Shown: positions 1 to 6,486 of the stretch, in pieces
How positions within the stretch are numbered: the stretch's first letter is position 1
Layout of the letters: the number at the start of each line of letters is the position of its first letter
From: an uncultured Atopobium sp.
GTDB lineage: Bacteria; Actinomycetota; Coriobacteriia; Coriobacteriales; Atopobiaceae
NCBI GenBank assembly: GCA_946647055.1
Contig: CAMPCT010000065.1
Coordinates: 1 to 9,348 of the forward strand
Reading direction: 5' to 3'
Length of the DNA stretch: 9,348 nucleotides
The notes under the pieces: model-generated
The model's database searches: none
What the model saw: the letters and a program-made list of their open reading frames with translations, nothing else
Told to the model about the DNA's origin: nothing
Translations under genes and position numbers: made by a program

Positions 1-302
1 ACGGCGCGGTCCTCGGTGGTGTTGATGTGCTCGCCGGCAAACATGGCGTCGCGACGCGCCTCGAGCCCCACCTCGCGGGCAAGGTCGCACAGGAGGTTGA
101 CGGTCTCGGCGTTGATGAGGTTCTTGGAGAAGTCGAAGAGCAGGTCGGAGGTCTCGAACGAGAACTTCTCGACGCGGTCGGGATCGGCGGCGAACTCGTT
201 CTTGAGCTTGAACTTCCTGAGCTTGAAACCGTTCCTGTGGACCTTGAGGGCCTTCCAGGCGGGAGTTGCGGTGGGATCGACGGGAGTGGGGATGGTAGTC
301 AA
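1..302 (-). CDS. pgi: Glucose-6-phosphate isomerase, N-terminal part (runs off left edge)
   Basis: Interconverts glucose-6-phosphate and fructose-6-phosphate in the cytoplasm. About 100 codons are visible; the active-site regions lie beyond the window edge. The translation shows the usual Pgi N-terminus: a PAWKAL segment (residues 14-19), a KFSFETSDLLFDFSKN segment (46-61) matching the 'KFS...DYSKN' stretch of the family, and MFAGEHINTTEDRAV (87-101), the counterpart of 'MFSGEKINRTENRAV' in E. coli Pgi. No ATG lies near the front. The start chosen is TTG at 302-300, six bases after a strong AGGAGG, and it gives the expected Pgi N-terminal length. The gene is divergent from nagB, whose product is fructose-6-phosphate, so shared control is plausible. 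The family call is firm; the TTG start is likely but inferred. Confidence 0.93.
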   Translation of the reverse strand, partial: MTTIPTPVDPTATPAWKALKVHRNGFKLRKFKLKNEFAADPDRVEKFSFETSDLLFDFSKNLINAETVNLLCDLAREVGLEARRDAMFAGEHINTTEDRA

Positions 303-414
303 GATGGCCCTCCTTCGGTAGGTTGCGGAACCAACCCATATCCTAGCGCGTGCTAGGCCCCTCGTGCGTCGTATACTTGTCCCACCACAGGAATCCGCAA
401 CCACAGGAGGGGCC
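303..414. promoter_or_regulatory. Divergent pgi/nagB control region with palindrome and shared leader 9-mer
   Basis: This 112-bp gap must hold the promoters of both divergent genes. For nagB, TATACT at 372-377 is a plausible -10 box with a weak -35. On the minus strand the same site reads TATACG (375-370), with TTGCGG at 400-395 as a possible -35 for pgi at a long 19-bp spacing. A 16-bp palindrome, CCTAGCGCGTGCTAGG at 342-357 (6-bp perfect arms), overlaps the nagB -35 region and could be an operator. The 9-mer TCCGCAACC lies just before the ribosome-binding site of both genes: 394-402 on plus and 329-321 on minus. The palindrome and the 9-mer are seen directly; promoter assignment and regulation are inferred. 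Confidence 0.45.
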
Positions 415-1149
415 ATGAAGATCATTCGCACGGCTGATTACGGGGACATGAGCCGCAAGGCTGCCAACGTCATCTCGGCTCAGGTCATCCTCAAGCCCAA
501 CTGCGTCCTCGGCCTTGCTACGGGAAGCACCCCCATTGGCACGTACAAGCAGCTCGCAGAGTGGAACGCCAAGGGCGACTGCGACTTCTCGCAGGTCTCG
601 ACGTACAACCTCGACGAGTACCGCGGCCTCTCCCACGACGACCCGCAGAGCTACCACTACTTCATGCGGACCAACTTCTTCGACCACATCAACATCGACC
701 TCGCCAACACCCATGTGCCCGACGGGTCGAACCCGGACGCAGCCGCCGCCTGCGCCGAGTATGACCGCCTGGTTCACGATGCCGGGTATCCCGACCTGCA
801 GCTCCTGGGCATTGGCCGCAATGGCCACATCGGCTTCAACGAGCCCGACGACCACTTCTCCAAGGGCACGCATTGCGTCGACCTCACCGAGTCGACCATC
901 GAGGCCAACAGCCGCCTGTTCGACAGCCCCGAGCAGGTTCCCCGCCAGGCCTACACCATGGGTGTCCAGACGATCATGTATGCGCGGTCGATCCTTGTCA
1001 TCGCCAATGGTGCCGACAAGGCCGACGCCGTGTGGGCCATGTGCTTTGGCCCCGTGACGCCACAGGTGCCCGCCTCGATCCTGCAGCTGCACACCAACTG
1101 CACGGTCATCGCCGACGAGGCTGCGCTCGCCCGCTGCCCCCTCGACTAA
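415..1149 (+). CDS. nagB: Glucosamine-6-phosphate deaminase
   Basis: Converts glucosamine-6-phosphate to fructose-6-phosphate and ammonia, the last step of amino-sugar catabolism, in the cytoplasm. The 244-residue length fits the short NagB type of Gram-positives, without the C-terminal extension of the E. coli enzyme. Visible motifs are the phosphate loop LATGSTPIGTY (34-44), NLDEY (65-69) with the catalytic Asp67, and GIGRNGHIGFNEP (132-144) with His138 and Glu143. Asn136 stands where E. coli has Asp141, a change I recall from other Gram-positive NagB proteins. The start is the ATG four bases after GGAGGGG (407-413 region), which gives MKIIRTADY, a normal NagB N-terminus. The gene is divergent from pgi and convergent with nagA, with only 31 bp between the last stop codons. 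Its TAA donates one base to the terminator-like palindrome that follows. Confidence 0.97.
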   Translation: MKIIRTADYGDMSRKAANVISAQVILKPNCVLGLATGSTPIGTYKQLAEWNAKGDCDFSQVSTYNLDEYRGLSHDDPQSYHYFMRTNFFDHINIDLANTHVPDGSNPDAAAACAEYDRLVHDAGYPDLQLLGIGRNGHIGFNEPDDHFSKGTHCVDLTESTIEANSRLFDSPEQVPRQAYTMGVQTIMYARSILVIANGADKADAVWAMCFGPVTPQVPASILQLHTNCTVIADEAALARCPLD

Positions 1150-1181
1150 CTGGACAAAGGTAACAGGTACCTTTGTCCAGT
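1149..1181. terminator. Perfect 14-bp hairpin between convergent nagB and nagA; palindromic repeat copy 1
   Basis: Arms 1149-1162 and 1168-1181 are perfectly complementary around a five-base loop (ACAGG). The outermost bases belong to the nagB stop codon on one side and the nagA stop codon on the other, so the hairpin fills the whole gap. Neither strand has a U-run after it, so it is not a classical intrinsic terminator, but it could slow or protect 3' ends in both directions. The core 1151-1180 matches 2387-2358 on the other strand at 28 of 30 positions, so it is also a repeat copy. Confidence 0.75.
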
Positions 1182-2332
1182 CACAGGAGGACACCACCCA
1201 GATAGGTCGCCTCGAGCGAGAGGTCTGACCCAAGGATGACAAGGTCGGCAAGCCTGCCGGGCCGTATCGACCCACATGTGGCGTCGATGCCGTTGGCGCG
1301 CGCCGGAATCTCGGTCGCCATGCGAATGGCCTGCTCGGCGTCGACGATTCCCCAGTCCACGACGTTCTTGATCGCGCCTGCCATGGTGAGGACGCTGCCG
1401 GCGATGTTGCCCTCGTCGCGCAGGCGGGCCACCCCGCCCGAGAGCCTGATGGGCAGCTCGCCGAGCATGTAGTCGCCCTCGGGCATGCCGCCGCAGCGCA
1501 GGCAGTCCGAGATGAGGAAGACGTGCTCCCAGCCCTTGGCACGCACGAGCGCATCGCATGCCACCGGGCTCACATGGAGGCCGTCGCAGATGAGCTCGGA
1601 GGCGGCATCGTCGCTCGTCATGGCACAGCCCACCGTGCCAGGCGCCCGGTGCGTGAGGGGGCTCATCGCGTTGTAGGTGTGGACGAAGACCGAGGCTCCC
1701 GCTTCGACCGCCGCGCGCGCCTGCTCGTAGCTGGCGTTGGTGTGCCCGATGGCCGCCACGACGCCTCGCTCGCCACAACCCCTCACATAGTCGACGGAGC
1801 CATCGCGCTCGGGCGCGAGCGCACTCTTGCGGATGCGCCCACCCGCGGCCCCCTGCCAGAGGTCGAGCGCGTCGAGGCTCGGGTCACAGAGGTACTTGGG
1901 GTTCTGCGCGCCCTTGTACTTCTCGGTGAAGAAGGGGCCTTCGAGGAAGATGCCCTGGATGCGGGTGCCGAGAAAGTCGTCTGGCCTACCGTCTGCGGCG
2001 GCGGCGACCGCCTTGCAAGCCGCCTGCGTCTGCTCGAGCGAGGCAGTGAGCGTCGTCGCGAGGATGGACGTGGTGCCTTGGCGCGCCAGCGCCTCACACA
2101 TGGCGTCGATGCCCACGGGGTCGCAGTCCATGACGTCGTGGTCGGCAAAGCCGTGGATGTGCGTGTCGACAAGACCCGGCGAGACCCATGCGTCACCATA
2201 CTCGACAACGTCGCAGGCGGGACGCTCGTTGCGCACGTCGGCAAACCGCCCGTCCTCGACGACCAGATAACCGGGGCACACGACCCCCTCGGGCAGGACG
2301 AGATGCTCGGCGTGGATGGCAAACGTGCTCAT
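1181..2332 (-). CDS. nagA: N-acetylglucosamine-6-phosphate deacetylase
   Basis: Removes acetate from N-acetylglucosamine-6-phosphate to give glucosamine-6-phosphate, the substrate of NagB. It is a 383-residue amidohydrolase, a usual length. Motifs are PGLVDTHIHG (52-61) with the HxH metal pair at 58 and 60, GIFLEGPFF (127-135) with metal ligand Glu131, GHTNAS (196-201) with His197, VHTYNAMSP (217-225) with His218, GLHVSP (251-256) with His253, SDCLRCGGM (275-283) with the likely catalytic Asp276, and NIAGSVLTM (309-317). The start is ATG 2332-2330 after AAGGAGGAGAC; a longer reading from TTG 2365 begins inside a repeat and is rejected. It lies downstream of metH on the same strand, beyond a hairpin, and convergent with nagB. 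Near-identical inverted palindromes bracket the gene. No promoter is evident in the 42-bp gap upstream, so read-through from the met genes is possible. Confidence 0.96.
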   Translation of the reverse strand: MSTFAIHAEHLVLPEGVVCPGYLVVEDGRFADVRNERPACDVVEYGDAWVSPGLVDTHIHGFADHDVMDCDPVGIDAMCEALARQGTTSILATTLTASLEQTQAACKAVAAAADGRPDDFLGTRIQGIFLEGPFFTEKYKGAQNPKYLCDPSLDALDLWQGAAGGRIRKSALAPERDGSVDYVRGCGERGVVAAIGHTNASYEQARAAVEAGASVFVHTYNAMSPLTHRAPGTVGCAMTSDDAASELICDGLHVSPVACDALVRAKGWEHVFLISDCLRCGGMPEGDYMLGELPIRLSGGVARLRDEGNIAGSVLTMAGAIKNVVDWGIVDAEQAIRMATEIPARANGIDATCGSIRPGRLADLVILGSDLSLEATYLGGVLL

Positions 2333-2357
2333 GTCTCCTCCTTCGACGGGACAACGG

Positions 2358-2387
2358 CTGAACAAAGGTGCCTGTTACCTTTGTCCA
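2358..2387 (-). repeat. Palindromic repeat copy 2, overlapping the metH 3' end
   Basis: Read on the minus strand from 2387 to 2358 this matches 1151-1180 plus at 28 of 30 positions. It folds into an 11-bp stem (2359-2369 with 2377-2387, one G·U pair in minus-strand RNA) around a seven-base loop. The metH stop codon TAA (2377-2375) sits at the loop edge, and the last three metH codons (Gly-Gln-Arg) come from the element. It lies between metH and nagA and may partly terminate or protect the metH transcript. Confidence 0.8.
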
Positions 2388-4867
2388 AGGACCTCGGCGG
2401 CTATCTTGGCGCTCGCCGTGGCGTCCTTGGCATAGTAGTCGGCGCCCACCATCTTGGCATACTCGGGCGTGAGCACGGCACCGCCCACCATGACCCGGCA
2501 CCATGGCGCCTTCTCGTGGAGCAGGGCGATGGTCTCTGACATCGCCGGCACCGTGGACGTCATGAGCGCCGAGAGACCGCAGAGCCGCACATGGTCGCGG
2601 ACGACGGCATCGACGACAAGCTGCGGGTCAACGTCGCGACCCAAGTCGACGACGTTGTAGCCGTAGTTCTCGAGCAGCATGCGGACGATGTTCTTGCCGA
2701 TGTCGTGGATGTCGCCCTTGACGGTGCAGATGACGATGCGCCCCTTCGAGGACGAGGCATCCCCCGCGGGGCTCTTCTCGCGAATGGTCTCGAATCCGGC
2801 CTTTGCGGCCTCGGCCGACGCCATGAGCTGCGGCAGGAAGAACGTGCCCTTCTCGAAGCGCTCCCCCACCTCGTCAAGTGCCGGAATGAGCACGTCATTT
2901 ATGACATACATGGCGTCATGGTCGGCGAGCAGCGCGGCCACGAGCTCGGGCACCGGGCCCTTGCGTCCGGCGATGACGAGACTGTGGACCTGAGCTTCTG
3001 GGGTTGCGCCGGGATCGTCGGGGAACGTCCTCGCCGCAGAGGACGCGGCTGCGGGATGTTCCCCTCGTGATCCCGGTGCAACCGACGATGCGTCATCGGT
3101 TCTGCCAGCGTAATGCTCGACGAAGTACCCGGCGTTCTCGTCCTCGCCGGACAGAACACGCCACGTGTCAATGACGTCCATCATCCTTTTTACCATTGGG
3201 TTGATGATGGCCAAGTCGAGGCCAGCATCGAGGGCGGCGGCGAGGAAGGTCGCGTTGACGAGCGGGCGGAACGGCAGGCCAAAGCTGATGTTGGAGACGC
3301 CCAGGACGGTGCGGACGCCGGGCAGTTCCCGCTTGACCAGGCGAATGCCATCGAGGATGGCACGGGGTGCGGTCTGGTCGGTCGAGCACGCCATGGTGAG
3401 GCAGTCGATGGCGATGTCCTCGCGCGGGATGCCCAGCGCCTCGGCTGCGTCGACGATCTTGCGTGCGATGGCGAGGCGGCCCTCGGCCGTCTTGGGAATG
3501 CCCTCCTCGTCAAGCGTGAGGCCCACGATCGCGCAGCCGTAGTGGGCCGCGATGGGCAGGACGGCGTCGAGCACCTCGCGCTTGCCGTTGGTCGAGTTGA
3601 TGAGGGCCTTGCCGGGATAGCTGCGGACGGCCGCCTCGATCACGTCGGGCTCGGAGGAGTCGATCTGCAGCGGCAGCGTGGTCACGCCCTGGAGGTCGGC
3701 CACGATGCGGGCCATCATGGTGCGCTCGTCGATCTCGGGCAGGCCCACGTTGACGTCGAGGATCTGGGCACCGTCGGCCACCTGGCTGATGGCCATCGAC
3801 ATGATGTAGTCGAGGTCGCCCGAGCGCAGCGCCTCCTTCATGCGCTTCTTGCCCGTGGGGTTGATACGCTCGCCAATGACGCCAACCTGCCCCATCTCGA
3901 AGGCGCTGAGCTGCTGGGAGCTCGAGACCACGAAGTCATGGCGCATGTCGCGCGAGGCGGGCGTGCGACCAGACAGGAGCTCGCGCTCGCCGGCGATGTA
4001 TGCCGGGCTCGTCCCGCAGCAGCCACCAATGACGGTCACGCCGGCATCGACCATGTCGGCCACGGCCTCGCAGTACTCGGGCGGGAGGATGTCATAGGTG
4101 GTGACGCCGTCGACCACGTGCGGAAGGCCCGCGTTTGCCTGCGCCATGACCGGCACGCGCGACCACGGGAGCATGCGCTTGACGAGCGGGGCGACGTCCT
4201 TGGGACCAAGCGAGCAGTTGATGCCCACCACGCTCGCCCCAAGGGCCGAGAGCGTGACGGCGGCGACCTCGGGCGTGGTGCCCAGGAAGGTGCGGCCGTC
4301 CTCGTCGAAGGTCATGGTGACGAAGGCGGGCAGGTCGGAGTTCTCCTTGACCGCGAGAAGCGCGGCCTTTGCCTCGGCGAGGTCGGCCATGGTCTCGATG
4401 ATGAAGAGGTCGGCACCGGCAGCCGTCGCCGCAACGACCTGCTCGGCAAAGAGCTCGTAGGCGCGCTCGAAGGGAAGCGTCCCCATGGGCTCGAGCAAGG
4501 CGCCCGTGGGGCCGATGTCCGCCGCGACGTAGCGTGCGCCGCTTGCGCGGGCACAACCCACGGCAGCAGAGAAGACCTCCTCGACCGTCGCGGCGTCTCC
4601 CAGCTTGAGCGCGCAGGCACCAAAGGTGTTGGTGGTGACGGCCTCGGACCCGGCCGCGACGTAGGCGGCGTGGATCTCGCGGATCTCGTCGGGGTTGGTG
4701 AGGCAGAGCAGCTCGGGAATCTCGCCCGCCGCAAGGCCGCGCGCCTGGAGCTGCGTTCCCATGGCCCCGTCAAACAGCAGGAACTCGCGGCCGTCGAGCA
4801 CGGCCTGGAGGTGGTCGTCGGCAACGCGCAGGCTTCGCGGCCCAAGACGCTTGAGATTGCTATCCAT
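2375..4867 (-). CDS. metH: Cobalamin-dependent methionine synthase lacking the reactivation domain
   Basis: Transfers a methyl group from methyl-tetrahydrofolate via cobalamin to homocysteine in the cytoplasm. The 830 residues hold four modules. A homocysteine-binding barrel (about 25-300) has LLFDGAMGTQ (30-39) and zinc-ligand cysteines Cys218 and Cys283/284 (GGCCGTSP). A pterin-binding barrel (about 328-580) has IGERINPTGKKR (331-342), DVNVGLPEIDE (371-381) and GVSNISFGLP (523-532). A helical cap domain follows (about 627-700). The B12 domain (about 708-828) has DIHDIG with His721 as lower cobalt ligand, SAL (766-768) and GGA (795-797). E. coli MetH is about 1,227 residues because it also carries a C-terminal AdoMet-binding reactivation domain; here that part is the upstream gene. 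The start is ATG 4867-4865 after GGGAAGGA, overlapping the upstream stop by 8 bp. Residues 585-626 form an Ala/Ser/Pro/Asp-rich linker encoded by a palindromic DNA block. Confidence 0.96.
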   Translation of the reverse strand: MDSNLKRLGPRSLRVADDHLQAVLDGREFLLFDGAMGTQLQARGLAAGEIPELLCLTNPDEIREIHAAYVAAGSEAVTTNTFGACALKLGDAATVEEVFSAAVGCARASGARYVAADIGPTGALLEPMGTLPFERAYELFAEQVVAATAAGADLFIIETMADLAEAKAALLAVKENSDLPAFVTMTFDEDGRTFLGTTPEVAAVTLSALGASVVGINCSLGPKDVAPLVKRMLPWSRVPVMAQANAGLPHVVDGVTTYDILPPEYCEAVADMVDAGVTVIGGCCGTSPAYIAGERELLSGRTPASRDMRHDFVVSSSQQLSAFEMGQVGVIGERINPTGKKRMKEALRSGDLDYIMSMAISQVADGAQILDVNVGLPEIDERTMMARIVADLQGVTTLPLQIDSSEPDVIEAAVRSYPGKALINSTNGKREVLDAVLPIAAHYGCAIVGLTLDEEGIPKTAEGRLAIARKIVDAAEALGIPREDIAIDCLTMACSTDQTAPRAILDGIRLVKRELPGVRTVLGVSNISFGLPFRPLVNATFLAAALDAGLDLAIINPMVKRMMDVIDTWRVLSGEDENAGYFVEHYAGRTDDASSVAPGSRGEHPAAASSAARTFPDDPGATPEAQVHSLVIAGRKGPVPELVAALLADHDAMYVINDVLIPALDEVGERFEKGTFFLPQLMASAEAAKAGFETIREKSPAGDASSSKGRIVICTVKGDIHDIGKNIVRMLLENYGYNVVDLGRDVDPQLVVDAVVRDHVRLCGLSALMTSTVPAMSETIALLHEKAPWCRVMVGGAVLTPEYAKMVGADYYAKDATASAKIAAEVLGQR
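3002..3100. repeat. Long imperfect palindrome inside metH, encoding a linker
   Basis: Arms at 3002-3026 and 3058-3083 pair as three blocks: GGTTGC with GCAACC, CCGGGATC with GATCCCGG, and GGGGAAC with GTTCCCC, broken only by small unmatched spacers. Inside, GTCCTC (3027-3032) pairs with GAGGAC (3039-3044). Directly alongside, 3081-3100 forms a second near-perfect palindrome, ACCGACGATGCGTCATCGGT, with one mismatch. The block is in frame in metH, encoding roughly residues 590-622 between the pterin-binding and cap domains. The pairing is visible directly; an insertional origin is inferred. Confidence 0.7.
4860..4867 (-). other. 8-bp stop/start overlap coupling the reactivation protein gene to metH
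   Basis: On the minus strand ATGGATAG contains both the metH start (ATG, 4867-4865) and, in another frame, the stop codon of the upstream reactivation gene (TAG, 4862-4860). The metH ribosome-binding site therefore lies inside the upstream coding sequence. Such an overlap usually means translational coupling, consistent with making the enzyme and its reactivation partner together. Confidence 0.8.
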
Positions 4868-5564
4868 GGCAGGTCCTTCCCGCAGGTCTCAGCAGGCAGA
4901 AATCGTAGCACGGGCAGTCGGCGCACGACACGTGCGAGGTTGGCTGTGGACGCTCGAACATGCCCACCACGGCCGTCACGCTCTTGGTGGGTGACATGAG
5001 GAGCGACTCCGAGAGGGTGATGCCCAGGCGACGGTAGGCGTCGACCGCCGCAAGGAGCGTGGGCTGTGTCTCGAGCGGCAGGTCCCCGTAGCCCGGTGAG
5101 AAGCGATAGTTGCAAAAGAGCCCATGCTCCCGCGCCTGCGCGACAATGCTTGCCTCGGCGGCATCGGCCGCCCGCTCGACGAGGGCGGTCGCCGCGGCAT
5201 CGAAGACGACCTGCCCGACCCTGTCGACGAACGAGAGACGACGCAGCTCGCGGTCGATGCCCATCCCGATGGTCACGGCCATGACGCCCACGGAGACAGC
5301 CCCCGCGAGATGCCCGGCGATCGAGTTGCCACGCAGCTCGAGGGCGGTCCCGGCAAGCGTCACCACGGGGGTGCCCCCGTCATCTCGGACGCCCGCAACG
5401 TCGAAGGTGCGAATCGAGGCACGCGGGGAACCGCACGCGATGCAGGCGGCAACCTGCTCCCCCACCTTGTCGGCGATGTCCGCGGAGTATTCCTGCCCCC
5501 GGTAGCCCATGTACCGAAGGACCTCGTCTGTGTCGACCGAGCCTATGACGTAGCTCTCGACCAA
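4860..5564 (-). CDS. Stand-alone methionine synthase reactivation (AdoMet-binding) protein
   Basis: Corresponds to the C-terminal activation domain of full-length MetH, which binds AdoMet and remethylates cob(II)alamin formed by accidental oxidation. The protein is 234 residues from the chosen start. It shows EVLRYMGYRGQE (14-25), typical of the N-terminus of free-standing versions, RFSPGYGDLPLETQPTLL (154-171), the family's AdoMet-site signature, and SPTKSVTAVVG (191-201). The tail has a cysteine cluster, CADCPCYDFC (214-223; Cys214, 217, 219, 223), that might bind metal or an Fe-S cluster. The start is uncertain. TTG at 5564, four bases after the metF stop with only a weak GGGTGA before it, gives a normal length. 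GTG at 5615 would overlap metF by 47 bp and has no ribosome-binding site. The stop overlaps the metH start. A split arrangement like this is known from Thermotoga maritima. Confidence 0.9.
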   Translation of the reverse strand: MVESYVIGSVDTDEVLRYMGYRGQEYSADIADKVGEQVAACIACGSPRASIRTFDVAGVRDDGGTPVVTLAGTALELRGNSIAGHLAGAVSVGVMAVTIGMGIDRELRRLSFVDRVGQVVFDAAATALVERAADAAEASIVAQAREHGLFCNYRFSPGYGDLPLETQPTLLAAVDAYRRLGITLSESLLMSPTKSVTAVVGMFERPQPTSHVSCADCPCYDFCLLRPAGRTCHG

Positions 5565-5568
5565 AGCA

Positions 5569-6438
5569 TCACCCGGCGATGTATCCGCAGTCCACGAGCG
5601 CCTCGTGGGCGGCACGACCGATGACGGGACGGTTCATCGTGTAGATGTGGATGCCGTCGACGCCGTTGGCGGCAAGGTCGACGATCTGGTCGCAGGCATA
5701 CTCGATGCCGGCCCTGAGCTGGGCACCCTCGTCGTCCCCGCAGGCCACGATCTTGCGGATGACCTTCGAGGGGATGGTCGCACCGCAGGTGAACGCCATG
5801 CGCTGGATCTGGCGGACGCTCGTAAAGGGCATGATGCCGCACACGATGGGAATCTTGATGCGGTGGCGCGCGCAGCCCTCGCGGAAGCGGTAGAAGATCT
5901 CGTTGTCAAAGAAGAGCTGGGTGACCAGGAAGTCAGCGCCGGCGTCCTGCTTCATCTTGAGGTGCTTGAGCGAGGTCTCGAAGTCGGCGCACTCGAAGTG
6001 ACCCTCGGGGTAGCAGGCCGCGCCAACGCAGAACTCGGGGTTGTGCTCCTTGATGTAGGCGATGAGGTCGGTGGCATACGTGAAGTCGTAGGCCTCCTTG
6101 CCGGGAGCCCAGTCGCCACGCAGGGCCAGGACGTTGCGCACGTCCTGCTCGCCCAGGGCCTCGAGGAACAGGTCGACGTCCTCGCGGTGCGACCCCAGGC
6201 AGGTGAGGTGCGCCAGCGCCGAGGTGTTGGTCTGCTGCTCGATGACGCCCGAGACCGACACGGTGTTGGCCGAGTTGCCCGAGCCGCCCGCCGAGAAGGT
6301 CACGCTGATCCAGTCGGGGTTGTTCGCGTCGAGCTCGCGTGCGACGCCAATGGCCTCGTCGATGGGGAGGTCTCCCTTGGGCGGAAAGATCTCGAAGGAG
6401 AACGTCTGCCTCTCAGCGAGCCTCTCGTCGATTCTCAT
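5569..6438 (-). CDS. metF: 5,10-methylenetetrahydrofolate reductase
   Basis: Reduces methylene-tetrahydrofolate to 5-methyl-tetrahydrofolate using FAD, supplying the methyl donor for MetH. The 289 residues match the usual bacterial MetF length. Signatures are FEIFPPKG (15-22) with the catalytic Glu16, LALRGD (104-109) for flavin/folate binding, ACYPEGH (141-147), QLFFDNEIFYRF (174-185), GIMPFTS (201-207) and the C-terminal GIHIYTMNR (262-270). The start is ATG 6438-6436 after AGGAGG, six bases away. It is the first of three tightly packed genes (metF, reactivation protein, metH), with four bases to the next chosen start. The 48-bp gap upstream shows neither a clear promoter nor room for a SAM or cobalamin riboswitch, so transcription may begin before the upstream gene of unknown function. 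Confidence 0.96.
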   Translation of the reverse strand: MRIDERLAERQTFSFEIFPPKGDLPIDEAIGVARELDANNPDWISVTFSAGGSGNSANTVSVSGVIEQQTNTSALAHLTCLGSHREDVDLFLEALGEQDVRNVLALRGDWAPGKEAYDFTYATDLIAYIKEHNPEFCVGAACYPEGHFECADFETSLKHLKMKQDAGADFLVTQLFFDNEIFYRFREGCARHRIKIPIVCGIMPFTSVRQIQRMAFTCGATIPSKVIRKIVACGDDEGAQLRAGIEYACDQIVDLAANGVDGIHIYTMNRPVIGRAAHEALVDCGYIAG

Positions 6439-6486
6439 GGTGCCTCCTAGCTGGTCGTCATTTGCCGGTCTGGAACGAACGGAGCG

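Noticed and set aside
384..408. Direct repeat CCACAGGA (384-391 and 401-408) before nagB
   Set aside because: The second copy is simply the ribosome-binding site context; an 8-mer repeat at this distance can arise by chance.
343..1554. Open frame of 403 codons on minus, across nagB and the nagA 3' end
   Set aside because: It runs antisense to nagB and through the palindrome, shows Arg/Ser/Ala-rich low-complexity translation, and has no domain motif.
1523..2539. Open frame of 338 codons on plus, opposite nagA and the metH end
   Set aside because: Both genes beneath are certain from motifs; this is the codon-bias shadow.
3113..4999. Open frame of 628 codons on plus, antisense to metH
   Set aside because: The minus strand encodes an unmistakable MetH through the whole stretch. 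The antisense frame is rich in Asp, Gly, His, Arg and Val, the usual shadow of GC-rich coding DNA, and matches no family.
5605..6450. Open frame of 281 codons on plus, opposite metF
   Set aside because: metF is complete with all its motifs on minus; the antisense translation has no recognisable features.
6439..6486. Possible SAM or cobalamin riboswitch before metF
   Set aside because: Only 48 bp lie between the genes and no conserved core or stem set is seen. The region before the upstream gene (7021-7222) also lacks such motifs.
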